Shown here one piece after another: positions 1 through 6,655 of a stretch of 36,917 nucleotides of DNA; the first letter of the stretch is position 1; each line of letters opens with the position of its first letter. The notes under the pieces are model-generated. The model made no database searches, had not been told where the DNA came from, and was given only the letters and a program-made list of their open reading frames with translations. Position numbers and translations under genes: made by a program. This DNA comes from Pseudomonadota bacterium (GTDB lineage Bacteria; Myxococcota_A; UBA796; SXON01): assembly GCA_030684355.1 (NCBI GenBank), contig JAUXTN010000081.1, forward strand, positions 1-36,917, read 5' to 3'.

Positions 1-94
1 CCCCGGCGCCAGCCCGTCCTTCCGCGAGCGGCCGCCATCGGCCGCGATGTCCCCCGGCGCCAGCCCGTCCTTCCGCGAGCGGCCGCCATCGGCC
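1..94. repeat. 51-bp direct tandem repeat, two copies visible
   Basis: The 43 bases at 1-43 recur exactly at 52-94, giving a period of 51 bases (17 codons). The window starts inside or at the edge of the array, so more copies may lie to the left. On the minus strand the period keeps frame and encodes repeated ADGGRSRKDGLAPG peptides within the partial gene above. Confidence 0.9.
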
Positions 95-612
95 TCGCCC
101 ACGCGGGATCGCGCCGCGCCCGTCGCCGAGGCGTCCCCACCGGCTCCCGGGCGCGCCCTCGCGGTGGTGGCGGGAGGCCGGTCCAGCCGGGAAGCTGCAC
201 CCACCCCACGCGCGCCTCGACCAACCCCGGCGCCGCCCCCTCGCCCCGGCGCCGCCCCGCCCACGTACCGGAACGTCGTCGCCGCCCCGACGCGCGCCGC
301 TCCGGCGGGCGACAACCCCGCCCCTCGGCCACCCACCACTTGCGACGCCTTCGCCCGCAGCGTGCCCGAGGTGGCGCCACTCTCCGACACCGCCCCCGCC
401 CCGGCCCCCGAGCTCGCGCCAGCCTCCGCTGCCGCCCCCACCCCGAGGCCCAGGAGCTGCACCAGCTCCGCCCCCTCCGGCGAGACCCGGAGGGCACCGC
501 GCCGCGCGGACCACAGGTCCCGTTGCCGACGGAGCGGCCCCGCCCACGCCAACGGCGTCGGCCGCCCCTCCGCGTGACGCGCCGCCCCGAGCACGCTGGT
601 CGGCGGCTTCAT
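1..612 (-). CDS. Partial unknown protein with 17-residue tandem repeats (C-terminus beyond window)
   Basis: An open frame begins at ATG 612 and runs off the left edge without a stop (204 codons in the window). A GGAG sequence sits six bases before the ATG. The product starts MKPPTSVLGAARHAEGRPTP, continues with a helical-looking stretch (SPEGAELVQLLGLGVGAAAE), then a Gly/Ala/Ser-rich region. It ends in the window with two copies of a 17-residue repeat containing ADGGRSRKDGLAPG. The gene lies 115 bases after the last coupled gene of the injection-system operon and on the same strand, so it may be a further operon member. I recognise no family. All three minus frames lack stops over positions 1-608 because of extreme G+C, so openness alone is weak evidence; the start, the RBS, the high GC3 and the in-register repeats support it. 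Confidence 0.5.
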   Translation of the reverse strand, partial: MKPPTSVLGAARHAEGRPTPLAWAGPLRRQRDLWSARRGALRVSPEGAELVQLLGLGVGAAAEAGASSGAGAGAVSESGATSGTLRAKASQVVGGRGAGLSPAGAARVGAATTFRYVGGAAPGRGGGAGVGRGARGVGAASRLDRPPATTARARPGAGGDASATGAARSRVGEADGGRSRKDGLAPGDIAADGGRSRKDGLAPG

Positions 613-727
613 GGCGAGCTCCGGCTTGGCAGGGCGCCGCGGCAATCAGCCCGCCTCGCCCCAACCCCGCGCGCCCGCGCCCCCGACGCCATCGCCGCCC
701 ACGCGCCGCACCCCGGCCCCGCCCCCC

Positions 728-877
728 TCACGACTTGATCCGACGGAAGCGCTCTGCACGCTCCCGCTCCGCCTGCCGCTCGGCGAGCAGCCGCGCGATC
801 GCCCGCACCAACGCGTCGCGCGTCGGGCCTCCCTGTCCTTCGCGCGCGGGCCCGCCGGTGGGATCGTGGGCGCTCAT
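728..877 (-). CDS. 49-residue charged mini-protein ending the coupled operon
   Basis: A short frame starts at ATG 877 and overlaps the stop of the upstream lipoprotein-like gene in an ATGA junction, the same arrangement used by the genes before it. The product begins MSAHDPTGG. Its second half is a highly charged, probably amphipathic helix rich in Arg, Glu and Ala (from about residue 21: DALVRAIARLLAERQAER), ending FRRIKS. There is no signal peptide or membrane segment, so it is likely cytoplasmic. No family is recognised. The tight coupling to the membrane module suggests a small accessory or regulatory subunit of that module, which is an inference from position. Confidence 0.7.
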   Translation of the reverse strand: MSAHDPTGGPAREGQGGPTRDALVRAIARLLAERQAERERAERFRRIKS

Positions 878-2415
878 GGCGCGTCCCCGGGGTCGTCGGC
901 GGCGACGGTCCACCGCTCCAGGCGGACCTCGGGCGAGGGGCGCCAGAGCTCGGGGATGCGGCGGATGCCGAGCACCACGGCCAGCCCGATCGCGGCGCAC
1001 GACGCGAGGAACCAGGCCTGCACCGAGGCGCCGTGCGCGTTGGCGGCGTCCGCGCTGGTCAGCGCCCCGTCCAGCACGCCGACGACGGGATCGCGCGCCT
1101 CGCGGGGGTCGAGCGTGTAGCCGAAGCCGGTGGTGGCCGGCGCCGCGCGCAGGAAGTTCAGCTCGGTCCACCCCTCCGGGTGGTCCTCCGCGGCCTGGTA
1201 CACCTGGATGCTCAGCATGGAGGGGTCGCTGAGCAAGGCGCCGACGGGGTCATCGGCCCCGAGCGCGGGGGCGATCTGCCAGGCGGGCACGAGCAGGAGC
1301 GCGTAGGTGACGTGCTCCTCGGCGTCACCCCCCTCGTCCCAGTCGTAGCTTAGGGTGGGGTACGTCGCGGGGAGCGCCGCGACCACGTCGAGGTAGCCGC
1401 TGGCGCCGTCGGGGTCGGTCGTCGCGGGCTGGTCCGGGCGCAGGGGCCGCGGGGCGCCGTCGCCGGCCCCGTCCACACAGATACGCGTCACGACGCCCGC
1501 CGCGGCGCCTCCCACGGTGCGTTGCACGCTGCCGGCCGGGCACGGCGCGGGATCCTCGCCGAGCTCGAGCCGCACGTCCTGCCACGCGGGCGTGCCGATG
1601 TGGTGGACGGCGTCCACGGCGTCCCGCTCGGGGCTGGCCCCCAGGGGCACGATGACCGCGGGCCCCTCCGAGTCCGGGGCACACGCGCGGAGCCGACCGC
1701 CCCAGACCCCGGCGGTGTCGAGCTTCACGCGCGGGGACGGGCTGTCCGCGGCCCCGGCGCCCCCGACGATGCAGGCATCCGGCGCGCCGAGCAGCGCGGG
1801 CACCGGCGCGCCCTGGCCCACGAAGTAGCGTTCCGTGTCCTCGGTGCTGGCCGGGCGCTCCGCCAGCAAGGCCTCGCGCACCTCGCCGGGGGTCCCCCCG
1901 ACCCAGGCGCGGCCGACCGCGTGCTCCAGGCAGAGGCTGATCTCGACCGCCCGCTGCAAGGCGTCGCGCTCGACCGGGTTGGCGTAGGGCGGGATCTCGA
2001 CGCGGAGCTGCCGCGGCAGGACGGCCGGCTCCAGGCGCCACAACGACGGCTGCCCCGCGGGCGGGTCGACCCGGTCGATGAGGATCCGGACCTGGTCGCG
2101 CTCGAGCGGATGCGGGCGCGCCGGCCAGTACTCGAGCAGGATCGCGACGGCGGGCGTGCGCCCCGAGGCGATGGCCTCCGCCTCCGGGACCCCCATCCCG
2201 AACGGCCCCCGGGTAGCGCCGCAGCTCGCCGTCATGCCGGGCGACGGCGCCCACGCGAAGTCCGAGTTGACCGCGCCGTCGTCGAGAGAGACGAGCGACG
2301 CGGCGTCGTACATCCCCGCGAACACCCAGTCGCGGGGCTCCACGGCGAGGCGGTCCCCGATGCTGGGCACGCAGCCGGACGCCAGCATGCAGAAGAGCAC
2401 GGTGCGCGGCGTCAT
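874..2415 (-). CDS. Lipoprotein-like exported protein with C-terminal membrane anchor, injection-system operon
   Basis: The 513-residue product starts at ATG 2415, overlapping the previous stop (ATGA). The N-terminus MTPRTVLFCMLASGCVPS is a short hydrophobic signal with a lipobox-like Cys at residue 15, although Ala rather than Leu/Val/Ile occupies position -3, so lipidation is likely but not certain. The body (about residues 20-460) is soluble and carries several Cys (65, 162, 215, 245, 292, 313), consistent with an oxidising compartment. A single membrane helix follows at about 465-484, then a basic tail ending near residue 513. The predicted topology is therefore an extracytoplasmic domain held at both ends. 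No known family is recognised. It is co-transcribed with the contractile machine and three other envelope proteins, so a role in anchoring or in an envelope channel is plausible. Confidence 0.85.
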   Translation of the reverse strand: MTPRTVLFCMLASGCVPSIGDRLAVEPRDWVFAGMYDAASLVSLDDGAVNSDFAWAPSPGMTASCGATRGPFGMGVPEAEAIASGRTPAVAILLEYWPARPHPLERDQVRILIDRVDPPAGQPSLWRLEPAVLPRQLRVEIPPYANPVERDALQRAVEISLCLEHAVGRAWVGGTPGEVREALLAERPASTEDTERYFVGQGAPVPALLGAPDACIVGGAGAADSPSPRVKLDTAGVWGGRLRACAPDSEGPAVIVPLGASPERDAVDAVHHIGTPAWQDVRLELGEDPAPCPAGSVQRTVGGAAAGVVTRICVDGAGDGAPRPLRPDQPATTDPDGASGYLDVVAALPATYPTLSYDWDEGGDAEEHVTYALLLVPAWQIAPALGADDPVGALLSDPSMLSIQVYQAAEDHPEGWTELNFLRAAPATTGFGYTLDPREARDPVVGVLDGALTSADAANAHGASVQAWFLASCAAIGLAVVLGIRRIPELWRPSPEVRLERWTVAADDPGDAP

Positions 2416-3878
2416 GGCTTCACGTAGTCCTGGATCTGGGGCACCGCGTGGTCGAAGGCCCCCGCGTCGCCGGCGAGGAGCACCTCGCCGACCTCGACCT
2501 CCCACAACACGGTCACGAGGCCACTCGAGAGGAGGACGACGCTGCCGTCGGTGAGGCGCAGCTCCTCGGTCGTCGCGTCGACGGAGAGGATCTGGTCGTC
2601 GGCGGGCCGATCCCAGCGCCAGGTCGAGGGGCGGCGCGCGCGGGTGCGCGGCTCGTAGACGAGGAGGCGGCGGCCGGCGTTGTCGGTGGGGCCGAGGCTC
2701 GCGATGTCGCCCTCCCCCTTCACCGGCACGATGACCTCGCTCAACGAGACGGCGGAGCGCACGCGGTCGAGCCGGGCGTCGCCGACGACGTGGACGTCGC
2801 TCGGCGGGGCGGGCGCCGGCCAGAGCAGCCGCGGGGCGCGCGAGGCCGAGGGATCCAGCCGGCCCGTCGCGGGGACGATCCACGGGATCGAGAGCCCGGT
2901 CCGCCGGACGTGCAGGGGGCGGAAGCGCAGGGTGCCGGAGGGGGGCGCGCGATCCGCGTCCTCGGTGGGCGCCGCGCCCTTGGTCTCGCTGACGGGGACG
3001 ACCTCGTGGAGCACGCACCCGAGGCCCCGCGGGCGCGCGACCGGCCACACGATGAAGCCCGCGACGGCCAGGTAGAACTCCACGCCCGAAGGGTTCGGGG
3101 TGTCGCACCCCGCGAGCGCCTGGAGCGCCGCGACGCCGAGCGCGGGGATGGCGATGGCGAGCGCGGTCGTGGTCCACGGGAGGCGGCCCGTGGAACCCCG
3201 CCGCTCGTCACCGACCCGATGCGACGTGCGCGCGCGCTGGGCCTCGTCCTGATCCCGGCGCCACACCTGCGTGCAGAGCAGGAAGCCCAGGCCGGCGACG
3301 CACGCGACCGCGGGCCAGCGCCCGGGGGCGAGATCGGTGGCGGCCCCGATGAGAAGGGGCACGAGGCACGCGGCCACGGCCCACAGCACGCGCAAGACCC
3401 GCCGGAGCGGCGTGACGGTGGTGGGCGGCCGCCACGCGGTGCGGCCCTCGTCCCGGCCGACCCAGGCGAGAGCGGTCATGGCGGCGGCGAGGCCGACGCT
3501 CGCGAGACCGAGCCTGCGGAGCTCGGCGAGGCTGCCGCCCGGCGCATCGGGTGCCTCCCCGAGCGCGGCGCCCATGTCGATCAGCAGCACCACGAGCCAG
3601 GGGCCCGCGGCCGCGGCGAGCCGGAGCGCGTTCCGCCCGGTGGTCGACGTGAGCGCGGTGAGCTGGGGGTGCGGGCCGGAGTCGAGGCGGCCGCCGAGGA
3701 TCGCCACGACGACCGTGGTGCAGAGGGCGACCCACGGCACGAGATCGTGGCGCGCGAGGAAGCTGTCGTCGGGGACGAGCGGCCAGCCCACGAAGAGCCC
3801 GATGGTCGCGAGGAGCGCGAGGCGCTGGGGGGCGAGCCGCGCGTGGGAGGGGAGCCCGACGTAGAGGAGGTCGCTCAA
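2412..3878 (-). CDS. Polytopic membrane protein (about 8 TM) with C-terminal soluble domain
   Basis: I place the start at TTG 3878, which overlaps the upstream stop in a TTGA junction and gives 488 residues beginning M(L)SDLLYVGLP. No ATG or GTG fits better at this junction. Hydrophobic segments are visible near residues 19-35, 47-63, 84-101, 122-140, 160-180, 187-203, 234-254 and 265-281. Residues 290-488 form a soluble, beta-rich-looking domain with repeated short strands (for example LLVYEPRTRARRP and LSVDATTEELRLTDGSVVLL). I do not recognise a transporter or enzyme signature. It lies in the middle of the envelope module at the distal end of the injection-system operon and may form its inner-membrane core. 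Confidence 0.85.
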   Translation of the reverse strand: MSDLLYVGLPSHARLAPQRLALLATIGLFVGWPLVPDDSFLARHDLVPWVALCTTVVVAILGGRLDSGPHPQLTALTSTTGRNALRLAAAAGPWLVVLLIDMGAALGEAPDAPGGSLAELRRLGLASVGLAAAMTALAWVGRDEGRTAWRPPTTVTPLRRVLRVLWAVAACLVPLLIGAATDLAPGRWPAVACVAGLGFLLCTQVWRRDQDEAQRARTSHRVGDERRGSTGRLPWTTTALAIAIPALGVAALQALAGCDTPNPSGVEFYLAVAGFIVWPVARPRGLGCVLHEVVPVSETKGAAPTEDADRAPPSGTLRFRPLHVRRTGLSIPWIVPATGRLDPSASRAPRLLWPAPAPPSDVHVVGDARLDRVRSAVSLSEVIVPVKGEGDIASLGPTDNAGRRLLVYEPRTRARRPSTWRWDRPADDQILSVDATTEELRLTDGSVVLLSSGLVTVLWEVEVGEVLLAGDAGAFDHAVPQIQDYVKP

Positions 3879-6655
3879 AACGTCGCCTCCTGGCCGGCCA
3901 CGCGCGCCGCGATGGCCCCGCGCACGGCGCCGCGTGCGCTGTCCACGCCGCGCTGGCAGGAGAGGTCGAGGGTGTCCTTCTGCACGCTCGGGGCGAGGTA
4001 GGGGAGGACGAGCGCACACCAGGGCGCCTCCGTCCGGACCTCCCGCTCCCGCGCCCGGCCCGTCGCGAGCACCGCGCTGTCGAACGCGCCCGCCCAGCCC
4101 AGGCGGCCGCCGACGAAGCGCTGCTCGAGCGCGATCCCGGCGAAGCAGGCGGTCGCCGCGGCGCCGCACTCCTGCTCGCCCCACCGGTTCTCGGCGCCCG
4201 CGGTCCGGAGCTCCTGCGCCGCGCGGTAGGCGAGGCCGTTCGGTCCGCCGGCCTCGCCGGTGGCGCTCTCGCCGGCCCACGCCTGCGCGCCCATCCCGGC
4301 CGGCAGCCAGTCCTTGCGCGCGAACGCGAGGGTGTCCTGCGCGACGAGGTGGAAGGCGCACACGTCGAGGGCGTCGGGGGCGGTCCACGCCGCTTCGCGA
4401 GCGTCATCGAACGGCGCGCCGTTCCAGGGCAGCCGGAGGAGCGGGAACGCGGCATCCCCGGCACGCGACGGCGGCTCGCCCGTGACGCACGCGCTCACGT
4501 CCGCGGAGGGCGTGACCGAGACGTGGCCCGGTGCGGGCGTCGCGAGGCCCCACGCGACGGCGCATGCCTGCCCGCAGAGCTGCTGCGCCGGCGCGGGCCA
4601 ACCCGCCGGATCGAGCGCCGTGTAGATCGGGTGCGCGGCCTCCCATCCGCCGAGGAGCGCGCCGACCTCGGACCAGCACGCCCCGAGGTCCGTCCCGGCG
4701 CGCTGGCCGAGGAGCGCGGACTCGAGCGCGAGCTGGCTGCGGGCGCCCGCCCCGGCGAGGTCGTAGCGAGCGGGGCGCGGCACCGCGAAGCGCCACTCCC
4801 CGCGCACGGTGTCGCTCCGGCCCTCGGCCACCAGCGCGTCGTGGCACCGCCACAGCGTCGCGTCCGGACCCACGCTCGGCGACGACTGCACGAAGCGCGC
4901 GTCCCGATAGCGCGTCACCACGGGTTCGGTCCCCGTGCCGAGGTCACGCGGGTCCGCGACCCCCTCGCCCAGCGCCGCCCAGTTCGCGGGCTCGTTCGCG
5001 CCGTCGAACCGGACCCACGCGGCGTACCCGGCGAGGTCCGTCGGGACCGGCCCGCACAGGTCCCCCCAGCGCGCGCCACCCCAGCCCGTCGCGATGCCGG
5101 CATCGAAGCAGGCCGCCGAGGCCGGCGCCATCCCCGCGCTGGCGGTGTCCCGCGCGGACTGGCGCAGCGCCACCTGCTCCGCATTCCGCCCGCCGCCGAC
5201 GTGCGTGGCGAGGATCGCCCCCGCGACGCGCTGCTGCACCCGATCCCGCGCGGTGTCGCACTCCGCCACGAGCGTCGCCAACGTGCTCGCGGCCTCGCCG
5301 TCGTCCTGGAGGAGCGCCGCGGCGTCGACCCAGTCGCCATCCGGGTTCACAGGGCCCGCGTAGGTGCCGGGGCGCCCGCGCGCGACGTAGCAGGCCTGCG
5401 CCACCGCGCGCGCCGCCGCGCCCAGCCCGAACGCCGGGGCATCGCGCTCGCGATCGAGCACGCCGCAGAAGGTGGCCTGGAGATCGGCGGCGGCGGCCGG
5501 CGGGGCGGCGCACGGGGCGGTCGCGACGCCCACGGCGGCCTGCGCCACCTGGCAGCGCAGCTCGTCGACGAACACGGGGAACGGCGCCGAGCAGAGGCCC
5601 ACCGGGAGGAAACGCGTGTCGGGGACGGGCGCGGCGGTGAGCGTGGCTTCCGGCGCGGGCGGCGCGCCGAACGGGGTGCCCGCCCAGAGACGGCCGCCCG
5701 CCTCCTTCATCACGCCCGCCGCGTACCCGACGAGGCCCTCCACGGCCCCGTGGTCCGTGCGGCAGCGCAGGTCGGGGGCCGGGCGCTCGACGCGGACCAT
5801 GGCCGCCGAAGCGCCGGCAACCCCCCCGTCCGCGGCGGCGTGCGTGGCGCCGGCGAGGCACGGGACGGGATCGGAGTACTGCCCCTTCACCATCAGCGGG
5901 AAGAGCACGATCAGCATCCCGACGAGGCCCGCGACCGCGCCGGCGACGCGGACGAGCACGACGGCGTCGATGGAGCCGGGGAGGGCCTGCTCCAGCACGG
6001 GGCGGAACACGACGGGGTCCTCGGAGCGCCCGCTGGCCGCGATGGGCTGGCGGAGGCGCAAGGCGGCGTCGAACCACCCGTCGAGGGCGTAGGCGTCGAC
6101 CGGGGACGACACGTCCGATCGCTCGGGGAGGCGCAACGGGCCGGAGACGAGCCCCGCGTCCGCGCCGAAGATGGCCTCGGCGGCGGGATCCACCGGGGCC
6201 CCGTCCTCCGCGGTAGCGCGCGCGGGGGCACCGTGCAGCGCCGCGATCCACGCCAAGGTCGGCTTCCCGGGCTGGATCCGCCCGAACCGCACGAGCTCGA
6301 CCTTCCAGCGCGCCCCGAGCACCCCGTACGAAACCCGCGCCACGAACACCGAGAGGAGCGGCAGGTTGCGCTCGTCCACGTCCGGGCCGTGAATGGGCCC
6401 GCGCAGCACGAGCGCGGCGGGCCATTCGACGACCACCACCTGCACCGGGAGCCGCGCGGTGCCGAGCACCCCGATCCCGCCTGCGTGGTCGAGCAGGAGC
6501 GCGCCGATCCACGCCTCGAAGGTGCGGCCGCCCGGCGCCCCGACGGAGGCGTAGTCCTCGGCGTCGATCGTCGCCCAGAGGCCGAGCTGCTTGCCGCCCT
6601 GCACCACGCGAAGAACGAGCGGGGCGACCGGCTCGAAGCCTTCGGCGGGGCTCAC
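3875..6655 (-). CDS. Large bitopic protein: cytoplasmic domain, one TM helix, Cys-rich external domain
   Basis: The start is GTG 6655, overlapping the preceding ATGAAGTGA end (GTGA), giving 926 residues. The frame is open much further upstream, but only because of G+C bias over the preceding gene. Residues 1-230 contain no cysteine and look cytoplasmic. A single membrane helix lies near 231-257 (VVLVRVAGAVAGLVGMLIVL). The remaining ~665 residues contain all 20 cysteines, from 266 to 900, which argues strongly for an oxidising, periplasmic location and disulfides. No signal peptide, peptidoglycan-binding motif or known fold is recognised. Size and one-pass topology recall envelope-spanning components of secretion machines such as TssM or GspL-type proteins, but I see no sequence similarity to them. 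It is coupled to the genes on both sides. Confidence 0.85.
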   Translation of the reverse strand: MSPAEGFEPVAPLVLRVVQGGKQLGLWATIDAEDYASVGAPGGRTFEAWIGALLLDHAGGIGVLGTARLPVQVVVVEWPAALVLRGPIHGPDVDERNLPLLSVFVARVSYGVLGARWKVELVRFGRIQPGKPTLAWIAALHGAPARATAEDGAPVDPAAEAIFGADAGLVSGPLRLPERSDVSSPVDAYALDGWFDAALRLRQPIAASGRSEDPVVFRPVLEQALPGSIDAVVLVRVAGAVAGLVGMLIVLFPLMVKGQYSDPVPCLAGATHAAADGGVAGASAAMVRVERPAPDLRCRTDHGAVEGLVGYAAGVMKEAGGRLWAGTPFGAPPAPEATLTAAPVPDTRFLPVGLCSAPFPVFVDELRCQVAQAAVGVATAPCAAPPAAAADLQATFCGVLDRERDAPAFGLGAAARAVAQACYVARGRPGTYAGPVNPDGDWVDAAALLQDDGEAASTLATLVAECDTARDRVQQRVAGAILATHVGGGRNAEQVALRQSARDTASAGMAPASAACFDAGIATGWGGARWGDLCGPVPTDLAGYAAWVRFDGANEPANWAALGEGVADPRDLGTGTEPVVTRYRDARFVQSSPSVGPDATLWRCHDALVAEGRSDTVRGEWRFAVPRPARYDLAGAGARSQLALESALLGQRAGTDLGACWSEVGALLGGWEAAHPIYTALDPAGWPAPAQQLCGQACAVAWGLATPAPGHVSVTPSADVSACVTGEPPSRAGDAAFPLLRLPWNGAPFDDAREAAWTAPDALDVCAFHLVAQDTLAFARKDWLPAGMGAQAWAGESATGEAGGPNGLAYRAAQELRTAGAENRWGEQECGAAATACFAGIALEQRFVGGRLGWAGAFDSAVLATGRAREREVRTEAPWCALVLPYLAPSVQKDTLDLSCQRGVDSARGAVRGAIAARVAGQEATF

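Noticed and set aside
47..577. Plus-strand frame of 176 codons near the left edge
   Set aside because: Pro/Ala/Arg-rich without motif; the minus-strand frame has a ribosome site, the operon strand and a more protein-like start.
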